From Pseudophaeobacter leonis (GTDB taxonomy: Bacteria > Pseudomonadota > Alphaproteobacteria > Rhodobacterales > Rhodobacteraceae), in NCBI RefSeq assembly GCF_002087335.1, contig NZ_MWVJ01000013.1, positions 1-58,235 on the forward strand: a DNA stretch of 58,235 bases. The letters run 5' to 3'. Below, piece by piece: positions 38,552 through 47,348 of this stretch. The notes under the pieces are model-generated. The model did no database searches, was not told the origin of the DNA, and was given only the letters and a program-made list of their open reading frames with translations. Position numbers and translations under genes: made by a program. Positions within the stretch are counted from its first letter, which is position 1, and the number at the start of each line of letters is the position of its first letter.

Positions 38552-39501
38552 TCACCTCTCTGACACGATTTTGTCTGGCACGATTTTGCGGACATCACCG
38601 CTGACCTGGGTGCCGTAAAACACCCCGTAGTTGCCCAGGCGGCTTTCCCGGGCAAAGCGCTCAAGCATGATGCGCAGGGCCGGGTCGGTCACCTCCATCA
38701 GGGTTGATTCTGTCAGGGGCGTGAAACAGCCCTGTTTTGGCGCGCCATCGGCGGCCTGACACAGAAACGAGATATGCTGATGGAGGTGACCGCTGTCCTC
38801 AAAGACCGAATAGATAAAGCCGGGATCGGCATTCAGCCCCGAGGTTTCGAGCAGTTGCAAAAGCGCCTGTGACGCCCCTTCGCGCCCCACCGGGCGTTGC
38901 GGCAGGGTTAGCCCGCCATTGCCATCATCTACCAGCAGCACCTCACCGGCGCGCTCAATCAGGGCCGAGACCACCAGATGGGCGCCCTGCGACAGGGCCT
39001 CAGCCTCAACTGCCGGGGTGAAATAGGCGCCACGGGCATAGCCCAGACCGGGGGCGGTTGCGGCCTCAAAGCCTTTGACCTCACCAATCAGGATCACATG
39101 GTCGCCGGCCTCGACGGTTTTGAATATGGCGCAGTCAAAAACCACGCAGAGACACCCGCAAGGATGGGCGCCCCATTGGGCCCCGGATGCCAGTCGACCG
39201 TAGCAAAGCGGTCTTCCACGGGCCGGGCAAAGGTGTTCGAGACCTCCTTTTGGTCCGCTGCAAGCACATTCACCGCGAACCCCGTGGCCTGTGTCAGGGC
39301 TTTGAAATTGCTTGAGCTGTTGGCCATGCAGACCAGCACCAAAGGTGGCTCCAACGAGACCGAGGAGAAGGAATTGGCGGTAAAGCCAATGGGCTGCCCG
39401 TCGCTGTCATGGCTTGTCACCACCGTAACGCCGGTCATGAAGGTGCGAAAGGCGTCGCGTAGCGCACGTGGATCAAGGGGGGCAGAGGCGGCGGGGGCCA
39501 T
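38552..39501 (-). CDS. Flavin reductase with C-terminal degenerate Nudix-like domain, frameshifted as read
   Basis: About 316 residues. Residues 1-160 are a flavin reductase domain (LRDAFRTFMTGVTVVTSHDSDGQPIGFTANSFSSVSLEPPLVLVCMANSSSNF, ending EAGDHVILIGEV), supplying reduced flavin to the monooxygenase. The remainder resembles a Nudix fold (HLVVSALIERAGEVLLVDDGNGGLTLPQRPVGREGASQALLQLLETSGL), but the catalytic REUXEE part of the Nudix box reads LQLLETSG, so it is probably not an active hydrolase. The start is ATG 39501 with AAAAAGGAG upstream. The frame breaks near 39139 in a run of five A (T on the coding strand), between SAWF and DCAIFKTV. The open frame continues upstream into the hydrolase. 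Confidence 0.8.
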
Positions 39502-40356
39502 TGAGCTCTCCTTTTTGTGGTCTTTATGATCGGTGGATTTGCGAGCAGGGTGCTCTGGGCGCTGCAGCAACTGTGCAAGGCTGTTGGTCACGGCCTCAGG
39601 CGCCGTCAGGTTCACCATATGGCGACCGGGAATGATTTCCACTGTCCCATCTGGCGCAGCCTCTGCCATAGCGCGGGCCATGGCGGGGGTGGAGTTGAGA
39701 TCGGCATCGCCGGTCAGGGCCAGCACCGGGCAGAAGATCTGCGGCCAGGCATCGCTATAGGTGCTGTCGCCGCTGGAAAAGGCGCCATAGGCTGTTGCGT
39801 AGCCGCCGATATCGACCTGCGACAGCCAGGTGGCAACATCAGCTCGGGCCTGCAGGTCGATCGCCGTGTTGCCAAACCAGCGGGCCAGCGGCGAGTCCAG
39901 ATCTACCTGGCCCTGGCGGATTTCGGCGGCGCGGGCCTCAACGGCCCCGCGGGCCTGCGGGGCGCGACGATAGACGCCATTCAGCACCGCCAGCCGCCGC
40001 AGCATCTCCGGGTGTTCTGCGGCGAGGCCTGCGGCAATCAGCGCCCCCATGGAGTGGCCGACCCGATTAACCGGACCGGGTTCAAGCGCGCTGAGGGCGG
40101 CATGGAGCCAGGCGACATAACCGGTGAGGTCTGAACGTTCAGTCAGGGGAGCGCTGTGCCCATGACCGGGGAGATCCAGCGCCAGCACCCGGTGCGTTTT
40201 GCACAGCTCTTTGATCTGTGGCGCCCAGGCGGCGCTTTGCATGCCAACCCCGTGGATCAGCACCAAAGGCGCGCCATGGCCCGCCCCGCGATAGCTAAGC
40301 TGGCCGTAGGGGGCAGGCAGCTGCAGCTTAGACAGCGGCGGGATTGTCGAGGTCAT
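39502..40356 (-). CDS. Alpha/beta-fold hydrolase
   Basis: About 285 residues. APLVLIHGVGMQSAAWAPQI is the oxyanion region, the nucleophile elbow is VGHSMGALIAAGLA, the acid lies in LALTGDADLNS, and the catalytic histidine is in IIPGRHMVNLTAPEAV. It resembles 3-oxoadipate enol-lactonase and RutD-type hydrolases. No stop is read before the flavin reductase start, so as written the two are fused. The reductase has its own ribosome-binding site, and a TAA lies one frame over at the linker (HKDHKK region), so a lost stop through a one-base error is likely. The start, ATG 40356, overlaps the DUF1185 gene by 29 bases. Confidence 0.82.
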
Positions 40357-40930
40357 GGCCCAGATCCTTCAGGTCCTGATAACCGTCGCCAATGCGGTGA
40401 TGTGGCCGGCCTCCGATTGAGGCGCCCAGCGCCACGACAATCTCATCCGCCGTCGGCGCATCCGCCACCGAGGTCTGGATCGTCAGGTAGTGCGAGCGCC
40501 GCCCGCCATCGTTCTTGTCCATCAGCGGGATCATCAAAGGCGCGTTGCCGGGGCCACGGGTGTTGCAAAAGGCCAGATAGCTTTTGGCGCCAACCGCCTC
40601 GCGGTAGTGGTTGCCAAAGCGCAGGGTGTGGATCAGCGCCGAGGCATGCTCAACCTCGCCGTCCAGACCCACAATTGCGGATTTTCCATAGCCCTCGACC
40701 CTGTCGCCGCCGCCGGCCGCCTCCAGCACCATCCGGGTCAGCATCTCGCCAAGGCCCGGCGCGCAGTCAAAGATTTCGGGCTTCAGATCCTCGACAAAGC
40801 CGCGCCCGGCCCAGGGGTTTTTGATCACGGCAATGGCGGCAATCAGCTTGAGCGGCGTTGCGGCCTCTTTGCCGCCCTCGATCAGGGTTTCTTCGACGTG
40901 AAGCAGGGTTTTGCGAATAACTGCGGGCAT
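40328..40930 (-). CDS. Amino acid synthesis family protein (DUF1185, PF06684)
   Basis: A 200-residue protein of a family whose crystal structures show a chorismate-mutase-like fold; function is not established. MPAVIRKTLLHVEETLIEGGKEAATPLKLIAAIAVIKNPWAGRGFVEDLKPE is the conserved N-terminus, and GKSAIVGLDGEVEHASALIHTLRFGNHYREAVGAKSY is the core. It is first gene of the catabolic operon, starting at ATG 40930 and divergent from the GntR regulator. Members often neighbour luciferase-like monooxygenase genes as far as I recall; that context is what ties it to this pathway. Confidence 0.85.
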   Translation of the reverse strand: MPAVIRKTLLHVEETLIEGGKEAATPLKLIAAIAVIKNPWAGRGFVEDLKPEIFDCAPGLGEMLTRMVLEAAGGGDRVEGYGKSAIVGLDGEVEHASALIHTLRFGNHYREAVGAKSYLAFCNTRGPGNAPLMIPLMDKNDGGRRSHYLTIQTSVADAPTADEIVVALGASIGGRPHHRIGDGYQDLKDLGHDLDNPAAV

Positions 40931-40966
40931 GGGGGCACCTGAATTGGAAAGAAATCGATACCCTAT

Positions 40967-40984
40967 CTTGTGGTATACCATAAG
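40967..40984. promoter_or_regulatory. GntR/FadR-type operator between the catabolic operon and its regulator
   Basis: CTTGTGGTA-TACCATAAG is an 18-base inverted repeat with one mismatch; its core TGGTATACCA matches the TGGT...ACCA pattern of FadR-subfamily operators. It lies 36 bases upstream of the operon's first start and 54 upstream of the regulator start, suited to control both. Confidence 0.7.
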
Positions 40985-41038
40985 ACCATCAGTCAAGGCT
41001 TGGTTGTCTTGCCGCGGGTGCACTGCTAGGTAGAAGAC

Positions 41039-41749
41039 ATGAAAAACCCTGCGCTGGATCAGCTGAAAATCGAACAACCTCCTGCAACGCTTCGTGAAAT
41101 CGTGCAGGAGAAGATGCGCGACGCCATCATTTCGGGGCTGTTCTCTCCGGGAGAGCGGCTGGTGGAGCGGCCCCTGTGCGACCAGCTGGGAGTCAGCCGG
41201 ACGGTCATTCGCGAGACGATTCGCTATCTTGAAGCCGAGGGGCTGGTGGAAATCCTGCCCAACCGGGGGCCCATCGTGGCGCCGCTGAGCTGGGAGGATG
41301 CGCGCCAGATCTACGAGATCCGCCGGATGCTGGAAACCGCCGCGGCCATGGAATGCGCCAGCGCGGGCTCAAAGGCGTTGCATGCAGACCTGCAGGCCGC
41401 CCTTGAGGCGCTGAAACAGGCCTTTGGCCAAACCGGGCCGGATGTGGTGCCCGAGGTGCCCGGCGCGCTGTTCAGGGCGTCGACCCGGTTTTATCAGGTG
41501 ATGTTTGAGGCCGCCGGGCATCATATTGCCTGGGAGGTGGTCAACCGCCTGAATGGCCGGATCAGCCGGTTGCGGGCCATGACGCTTTCGGCAGCAGAGC
41601 GCGAAAAACCCGGATTACACCATATGCAGACTATCTGTGACGCCATCGTCGCCGCCGACCCCGAAGCGGCGCGCCGGGCTGTTGCGGCGCATCTGGATGA
41701 TGCCGCAGCGGTGGCCAAGCGCCTGCTGTCAGCGGACGTGCCAGAATAG
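41039..41749 (+). CDS. GntR-family (FadR subfamily) transcriptional regulator
   Basis: A 236-residue regulator. The winged helix-turn-helix spans residues about 18-80 (LREIVQEKMRDAIISGLFSPGERLVERPLCDQLGVSRTVIRETIRYLEAEGLVEILPNRGPIVAPL). An all-helical FCD ligand domain follows (YEIRRMLETAAAMECA, MFEAAGHHIAWEVVNRLNGRISRLRAM, HHMQTICDAIVAADPEAARRAVAAHLDDA), with histidines placed to bind a metal and a carboxylate effector. It is divergent from the catabolic operon with a palindrome between, so it probably represses that operon and senses its substrate or an intermediate. Confidence 0.93.
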   Translation: MKNPALDQLKIEQPPATLREIVQEKMRDAIISGLFSPGERLVERPLCDQLGVSRTVIRETIRYLEAEGLVEILPNRGPIVAPLSWEDARQIYEIRRMLETAAAMECASAGSKALHADLQAALEALKQAFGQTGPDVVPEVPGALFRASTRFYQVMFEAAGHHIAWEVVNRLNGRISRLRAMTLSAAEREKPGLHHMQTICDAIVAADPEAARRAVAAHLDDAAAVAKRLLSADVPE

Positions 41750-41787
41750 GGGAGGGGCGGCAGAGACCTATTGCCGCCGCCGGCGTT

Positions 41788-42402
41788 TCAGATCTCCAGT
41801 GAGACCCAAAGCACCTTTGCGTCCTGCGTGCTGGTCGACACACAGCCATGGCCCATGCCGCTGTCGTAATAGACCGAGTCACCGGCCGTCATGGCAAGCG
41901 GGCGATAATGCTCGGTGTAAAGCACCAGATCGCCACTGATCACATACATGAACTCTTCGCCGCGATGGCGGACCCAGCTGTCATATTCAGTGACATCGCG
42001 GGCCTTGATGGTGCTGATATAGGGCAGCATACGTTTGCTCGTCAGCTCGGTGCACAGCAGCTCATGATCGTAGGTGGTGGTTTCCTGATGCTCGCCCTGC
42101 CCGGACAGAGTGTAGTCGCGCCGCCCCGAGATACTGGTCTGGGCGGATTGCACAAACAGCTGCGGTGTTTCCAGCTCAAGCGTCTGCATCAGGCGGCGGA
42201 TGATTTCAAAACTGGGACGGGTCTGGTTGTTTTCAATCTTTGACAGGGTTGAGCGCCCAATGGCGGCGGCCCTGGCGGCTTCTTCCAGTGTCAGACCCTT
42301 TACTTTGCGGGCATCGCGAATCATTTTCCCCAGCACTTCGCCATCCGGAGCCTCGCTCGCCTCTGCCGCGAGACCTGTTTCTTCTGGCTGAACCGGTTCC
42401 AT
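41788..42402 (-). CDS. XRE-family regulator with C-terminal cupin domain
   Basis: A 204-residue protein. The helix-turn-helix spans about residues 25-80 (LGKMIRDARKVKGLTLEEAARAAAIGRSTLSKIENNQTRPSFEIIRRLMQTL). The cupin barrel follows (DSWVRHRGEEFMYVISGDLVLYTEHYRPLAMTAGDSVYYDSGMGHGCVS). ATG 42402 gives MEPVQPEETG. The gene converges on gntR (38-base gap) and diverges from gcvT. Control of itself and perhaps gcvT is suggested by the paired motif in the shared upstream region. Confidence 0.88.
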   Translation of the reverse strand: MEPVQPEETGLAAEASEAPDGEVLGKMIRDARKVKGLTLEEAARAAAIGRSTLSKIENNQTRPSFEIIRRLMQTLELETPQLFVQSAQTSISGRRDYTLSGQGEHQETTTYDHELLCTELTSKRMLPYISTIKARDVTEYDSWVRHRGEEFMYVISGDLVLYTEHYRPLAMTAGDSVYYDSGMGHGCVSTSTQDAKVLWVSLEI

Positions 42403-42482
42403 ATGGGGTGATTTCTCCTGTTGCAGATGAACCTTAGCTTTGATGACCGCATCCGTCAAAAATTTCCACACAACTTCTTTTT

Positions 42483-42515
42483 GTTGCCTAAGGGGTAAAA
42501 GTTTCCTAAAGGAAC
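42483..42515. promoter_or_regulatory. Paired operator-like motif between the XRE-cupin gene and gcvT
   Basis: GTTGCCTAAGGGGTA (42483-42497) and GTTTCCTAAAGGAAC (42501-42515) are related and begin 18 bases apart; the second is a perfect inverted repeat around TAAA. They could bind the XRE-cupin regulator. No glycine-riboswitch signature is visible in the gcvT leader (42516-42681). Confidence 0.4.
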
Positions 42516-42681
42516 ATTGCGGCGTGCATGCGGGCTTTTGCCTGCTGGAGTGCAAAGATCAGCGGCTGGTGGACGATGTCGAAACCTGCAGCGGGTTGGC
42601 CTTCAGTCTGGTCCTGGTCGTCTAAGATGCACACGGCATGGTTATGGTTCATCGCAACCGATCTTTGACAAAAGGGCCCCT

Positions 42682-43778
42682 ATGATGACTGACGCACCCA
42701 AACGTACCCCGCTTTATGATCTGCACGTGGAACTGGGCGGCAAGATGGTTGATTTTGCTGGCTGGGAAATGCCGGTGCAATATCCCATGGGCATCATGGG
42801 GGAGCACAAGCAATGCCGCGAAAAGGCCGGGCTGTTTGACGTCTCTCATATGGGGCAGGTGATCCTCAGGGGTGAGGGTGTCGCGCAAAAGCTGGAAGCC
42901 ATTGCGCCCTCGGCCTTTACCACCCTGAAAGAGGGCAAGGCGCGCTATACGTTTTTCACCAATGAGACTGGCGGCATCATGGACGATCTGATCGTCTCGA
43001 ATGCGGGCGATCACTTTTTTGTCGTGGTCAATGCCTCGATGCGGCATCAGGATATCCCGCATATGGCCAAGCATCTGGCAGGTGTTGAAGTCACCGAGAT
43101 CTTTGATCGCGCGCTGGTGGCAGTGCAGGGACCGGCGGCGGAAAATGTCGTGGGTGATCTGTTGCCCGGCGGCGCGTGAGATGAAATTCATGGAAACCAT
43201 CGAGGCCGAGATCCTGGGTGTGACCTGTCGTCTGTCGCGGCTGGGCTACACCGGTGAGGATGGCTATGAGATCTCGATCCCCGAAGACAAGGCCGTCGAG
43301 ATCACCCGGGCCTTTCTGGCCCATGAGGATTGCGAACCTGCAGGGCTTGGTGCGCGCGACAGCTTGCGCCTTGAGGCGGGTCTGTGCCTCTATGGCAATG
43401 ACATCGACAATGACACCTCGCCCGTTGAGGCCTCGCTGAGCTGGGCAATGCAGAAACGCCGCCGCGAAGAGGGTGGCTTTCCGGGCGCTGCACGCATTCA
43501 GAAAGAATTGAGCGAGGGTGCCGCGCGGCAAACTGGTTGGCATCAAACCCGAAGGCGCCGCGCGCCAGCACGGCAAGGGGTTGAGGTGCAAAACCTGGCC
43601 GGTGAGACCATCGGCTGCATTCACCTCGGGTGGCTTTGGGCCAACAGTTGGCGCACCCGTCGCCATGGGCTATGTCACGGCAGGCCATGCCACGCCGGGC
43701 GAAAAGGTGAACCTGATCATCCGGGGCAAGGCGCAGCCAGCCGACGTGGTGGCGCTGCCCTTTGTGACCCAGAACTAA
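42682..43778 (+). CDS. gcvT: Glycine cleavage system T protein, four frameshifts as read
   Basis: Aminomethyltransferase of about 365 residues that passes the methylene group of glycine from the H protein to tetrahydrofolate, releasing ammonia. KRTPLYDLHVELGGKMVDFAGWEMPVQYPMGIMGEHKQCREKAGLFDVSHMGQV, MDDLIVSNAGDHFFVVVNAS, LSRLGYTGEDGYEISIP and LGARDSLRLEAGLCLYGNDID are GcvT signatures. Breaks lie near 43168-43172 (extra G), 43527 (extra G), 43555-43566 (missing C or two extra bases) and 43622 (extra C). Correcting them gives GAREMKF, GAARKLVGIKPEG, APARQGVEV and GCITSGGFGPTVGAPVAMGYV. Four breaks within 460 bases is the worst stretch here. The start is ATG 42682 or 42685. Confidence 0.93.
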
Positions 43779-43792
43779 AAACGCTAAGAGTG

Positions 43793-43837
43793 CCGACAAG
43801 GCACAGTCCCGACAAGACACAGCCCGACAAGACACGA
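43793..43837 (+). repeat. Three 15-bp tandem repeats ahead of gcvH
   Basis: CCGACAAGGCACAGT, CCCGACAAGACACAG and CCCGACAAGACACGA follow one another between gcvT and gcvH; the last runs into the gcvH ribosome-binding site (GAAGGAGAG). Confidence 0.75.
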
Positions 43838-43850
43838 AGGAGAGTCTCGC

Positions 43851-44216
43851 ATGACCACCTATTATTCCGAAGAGCACGAATGGGTCACCGTTGAAGGTGA
43901 CATGGCCACTGTCGGCATCACCCAGCACGCCGCTGATCAGCTGGGCGAGATCGTTTTTGTCGAGCAAAAAGAAGCCGGCGACGATTTTGAAAAAGGCGAT
44001 GAGATCGGCGTGATCGAATCCGTCAAGGCGGCCTCGGAAATCTATGCGCCGCTGAACGGCGAAGTTGTTGAGGCAAATGCCGCTCTGGAAGATAACCCCG
44101 GTGCGCTGAACGAAAGCCCCGAAGGCGAGGCCTGGATCTACAAGATCAAACTCTCCGATGCCACTCAGCTGGAGGATCTGATGGATCTGGACGGCTACAA
44201 AGCCTTTGTTGGATAA
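43851..44216 (+). CDS. gcvH: Glycine cleavage system H protein
   Basis: A 121-residue lipoyl carrier that shuttles the aminomethyl group from GcvP to GcvT. The lipoylated lysine is K59 in [25 protein letters not shown]-terminal [35 protein letters not shown] is typical. GAAGGAGAG precedes ATG 43851. It is intact and lies between gcvT and gcvP. Confidence 0.98.
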   Translation: MTTYYSEEHEWVTVEGDMATVGITQHAADQLGEIVFVEQKEAGDDFEKGDEIGVIESVKAASEIYAPLNGEVVEANAALEDNPGALNESPEGEAWIYKIKLSDATQLEDLMDLDGYKAFVG

Positions 44217-44293
44217 AAACGCTCTTGTCGTCGGCCTCTGGTCGGCATCTCCTTTTTCTGCGCTCCCACTGCCCTGCCATAAGGACCAAAACC

Positions 44294-47155
44294 ATGGCCT
44301 TTAAACTGACCGACTACGAAGCCTACGACTTTGCCAACCGCCGCCACATCGGCCCCTCACCGACAGAGATGGCCGAGATGCTGAAGGTGATTGGCTTTAC
44401 CACCCTTGATGAGCTGATCGACGCCACGGTGCCAGCCGCCATTCGCCAGCAAGAGCCGCTGGACTGGGGCCCGGCCATGACCGAGCGCGATGCGCTGTGC
44501 CACATGAAGCAGGTGGCGGGCAAGAACAAGGTGCTGACCTCGCTGATCGGTCAGGGCTATTATGGCACCTCGACCCCGGCGCCGATCCTGCGCAACATCC
44601 TGGAAAACCCCGCCTGGTACACGGCCTATACCCCCTATCAGCCCGAGATCTCGCAGGGACGCCTTGAGGCGCTTTTGAACTTTCAGACCATGGTCAGCGA
44701 CCTTACCGGTATGGATATCGCCAATGCCTCTTTGTTGGACGAGGCCACCGCCGCCGCCGAAGCCATGGCGATGGCGCATCGCGGCGCGCGCTCCAAGGCC
44801 AACAATGCGGCGTTCTTTGTCGACAGGAACTGCCATCCGCAGACCATTGCCGTGATCCAGACCCGGGCCGAGCCACTGGGCATCGATGTCGTGGTTGCCG
44901 ATCCGGATGAGTTGGAGGCAGGTGCGGTTTTTGGGGCGATCTTCCAGTATCCCGGCACCCATGGCCATGTGCGCGACTTTACCAATGAGATCAGTGCGCT
45001 GCATGAGCACAAAGGCATTGCCGTGGTTGCTGCCGACATTCTGTCGCTGGCGCTGCTGAAATCTCCCGGCGAGATGGGCGCTGATATTGCGATTGGCTCG
45101 ACCCAGCGGTTTGGTGTGCCCATGGGCTATGGTGGCCCGCACGCGGCCTATATGGCCACCACGGATAAGCTAAAGCGCGCCATGCCGGGCCGCATCATTG
45201 GTGTGTCGATCGACAGCCGGGGCAACAAGGCCTACCGCCTGGCGCTGCAAACCCGCGAACAACACATCCGCCGCGAAAAGGCCAACTCTAACGTCTGTAC
45301 CGCGCAGGCGCTGCTGGCTGTGATGGCCTCGATGTATGCCGTCTATCACGGCCCCGATGGCATCAAGGCGATTGCCCAGTCGGTGCACCGCAAGACCTCG
45401 CGTCTGGCGGCAGGGCTGGAAGAGCACGGTTTCAAGGTGGAGCCCGAGGTGTTCTTTGACACCATCACGGTTGAGGTTGGCCCCTTGCAGCGTACCGTCA
45501 TGGAGGCCGCCGTTGCCCGTGGCATCAACCTGCGCAAGGTTGGCGAAACAAGGGTTGGCATCAGCCTGGATGAACAGACCCGCAAGGAAACCATCGAGGC
45601 CGTCTGGGGCGCCTTTGGCATCAACAAGACTGACGACAGCCAGGCCAATCGTGCCTATCGTCTGCCGGATTATGCGTTGCGCGAAAGTGCCTATCTCACC
45701 CACCCGATCTTTCACAAGAACCGGGCCGAGGCCGAGATCACGCGTTATATGCGCCGCCTTGCCGACCGCGATCTGGCGCTGGACCGGTCGATGATCCCAC
45801 TGGGCTCCTGCACCATGAAGCTGAACGCCACGGTTGAGATGATCCCGGTCACCTGGCCCGAGTTTGGCAACCTGCACCCCTTTTGCCCCAAAGATCAGGC
45901 GCAGGGCTATCACATGATGATCGAGGATCTGAACGACAAGCTGTGTCAGATCACCGGCTATGATGCGATCAGCCAGCAGCCCAACTCGGGCGCGAAGGGG
46001 GAATATGCTGGTCTTTTGACCATTCGCAGCTACCACGCGGCGCGCGGGGATGCGCACCGCAATGTCTGCCTGATCCCGACCTCGGCGCATGGCACCAACC
46101 CGGCCTCGGCACAGATGGTGGGCTATAAGGTGGTTCCGGTTGTGGCAGATGACCATGGCAACATTGATATCGCGGATTTCCGTGCCAAGGCAGAAAAGCA
46201 CTCAGACAATCTGGCCGCCTGCATGATCACCTATCCCTCGACCCACGGTGTGTTTGAAGAAACCGTGCAGGAGGTCTGCCAGATCACCCATGATCACGGC
46301 GGGCAGGTCTATATTGATGGTGCCAACATGAACGCCATGGTGGGCCTCGCCCAGCCCGGCAAGATTGGCGGCGATGTCAGTCACCTGAACCTGCATAAGA
46401 CCTTTTGCATTCCCCATGGCGGCGGCGGTCCCGGCATGGGCCCCATTGGCGTCAAGGCGCATCTGACCGAGCACCTGCCGGGTCATCCGGAGTACGGCTC
46501 GGCTGTGGGGCCTGTTTCGGCGGCGCCCTTTGGCTCCCCTTCGATCCTGCCGGTGTCCTGGGCCTATATCCTCCTGATGGGTGGTGCTGGTCTGACACAG
46601 GCCACCAAGGTTGCGATCCTGAACGCCAACTATATCGCGGCGCGGCTGAACGACGCTTACGGTGTGCTCTATACCTCGGCCACCGGGCGCGTGGCGCATG
46701 AGTGCATCCTCGATACCCGGCCGCTGAATGACGCAGGCGGCATCACGGTGGATGATGTTGCCAAGCGTCTGGTCGATTCGGGCTTTCACGCGCCGACCAT
46801 GTCCTGGCCGGTTGCTGGCACGCTGATGGTCGAGCCCACGGAATCCGAGCCCAAGGACGAGCTGGATCGCTTTTGTGATGCGATGCTGTCGATCCGGGCC
46901 GAGGCGCAGGATGTTATCGACGGTAAGATCGACGCGCAGAACAACCCGCTGAAGAACGCGCCGCATACGGTGCGGGATCTGGTGGGCGACTGGGATCGTC
47001 CCTACAGCCGCGAAGAGGCCTGCTTCCCTCCCGGATCATTAGGGGTCGACAAATACTGGTCCCCCGTGAACCGGGTCGACAATGCCTACGGCGACCGCAA
47101 TCTGGTCTGCACCTGCCCGCCCATGTCGGACTATGACGACAGCAGCGACAGCTGA
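44294..47155 (+). CDS. gcvP: Glycine dehydrogenase (decarboxylating), P protein
   Basis: A 953-residue PLP enzyme that decarboxylates glycine and loads the remainder on lipoyl-GcvH. The N-terminal half has [22 protein letters not shown] and [33 protein letters not shown]. The C-terminal half has the PLP-lysine block [27 protein letters not shown] and the [16 protein letters not shown] region. It is a single-chain form, not split into GcvPA/GcvPB. ATG 44294 gives [13 protein letters not shown]. No frame break is seen in nearly 3 kb, in contrast to gcvT. Confidence 0.98.
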   Translation: MAFKLTDYEAYDFANRRHIGPSPTEMAEMLKVIGFTTLDELIDATVPAAIRQQEPLDWGPAMTERDALCHMKQVAGKNKVLTSLIGQGYYGTSTPAPILRNILENPAWYTAYTPYQPEISQGRLEALLNFQTMVSDLTGMDIANASLLDEATAAAEAMAMAHRGARSKANNAAFFVDRNCHPQTIAVIQTRAEPLGIDVVVADPDELEAGAVFGAIFQYPGTHGHVRDFTNEISALHEHKGIAVVAADILSLALLKSPGEMGADIAIGSTQRFGVPMGYGGPHAAYMATTDKLKRAMPGRIIGVSIDSRGNKAYRLALQTREQHIRREKANSNVCTAQALLAVMASMYAVYHGPDGIKAIAQSVHRKTSRLAAGLEEHGFKVEPEVFFDTITVEVGPLQRTVMEAAVARGINLRKVGETRVGISLDEQTRKETIEAVWGAFGINKTDDSQANRAYRLPDYALRESAYLTHPIFHKNRAEAEITRYMRRLADRDLALDRSMIPLGSCTMKLNATVEMIPVTWPEFGNLHPFCPKDQAQGYHMMIEDLNDKLCQITGYDAISQQPNSGAKGEYAGLLTIRSYHAARGDAHRNVCLIPTSAHGTNPASAQMVGYKVVPVVADDHGNIDIADFRAKAEKHSDNLAACMITYPSTHGVFEETVQEVCQITHDHGGQVYIDGANMNAMVGLAQPGKIGGDVSHLNLHKTFCIPHGGGGPGMGPIGVKAHLTEHLPGHPEYGSAVGPVSAAPFGSPSILPVSWAYILLMGGAGLTQATKVAILNANYIAARLNDAYGVLYTSATGRVAHECILDTRPLNDAGGITVDDVAKRLVDSGFHAPTMSWPVAGTLMVEPTESEPKDELDRFCDAMLSIRAEAQDVIDGKIDAQNNPLKNAPHTVRDLVGDWDRPYSREEACFPPGSLGVDKYWSPVNRVDNAYGDRNLVCTCPPMSDYDDSSDS

Positions 47156-47168
47156 GTTAAAACTTTTG

Positions 47169-47196
47169 GCGCCGCCCCTTCTGTTTGGGGCGGTGC
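47169..47196 (+). terminator. Terminator after gcvP
   Basis: A 10-bp stem (GCGCCGCCCC with GGGGCGGTGC, one G-T pair) 14 bases after the gcvP stop. The T-tract is poor. Confidence 0.65.
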
Positions 47197-47283
47197 TACT
47201 CTGTGCAAAACCTTGCGATAGGTTTTGGCACACCCAAGACCGGGCACGCTCAGGAACGGGCCAAAAGTTTTTCAAAAACCCTC

Positions 47284-47314
47284 TTGAACCCCTCTAGTCA
47301 CTGGAGGATTTATC
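47284..47314 (+). promoter_or_regulatory. MerR-type promoter of the metal ATPase gene
   Basis: TTGAAC (47284-47289) and TTTATC (47309-47314) are 19 bases apart, the overlong spacer typical of MerR-family activated promoters. Within the spacer, CCTCTAG-TCA-CTGGAGG is a near-perfect dyad. The gene for a MerR-family protein lies downstream of the ATPase. Confidence 0.75.
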
Positions 47315-47348
47315 TAGTGGAGGTCTTTGAAAACAACGAGGCCAGACA

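Noticed and set aside
42516..42681. Glycine riboswitch ahead of gcvT
   Set aside because: The expected conserved purine-rich core was not visible; a covariance search would decide.
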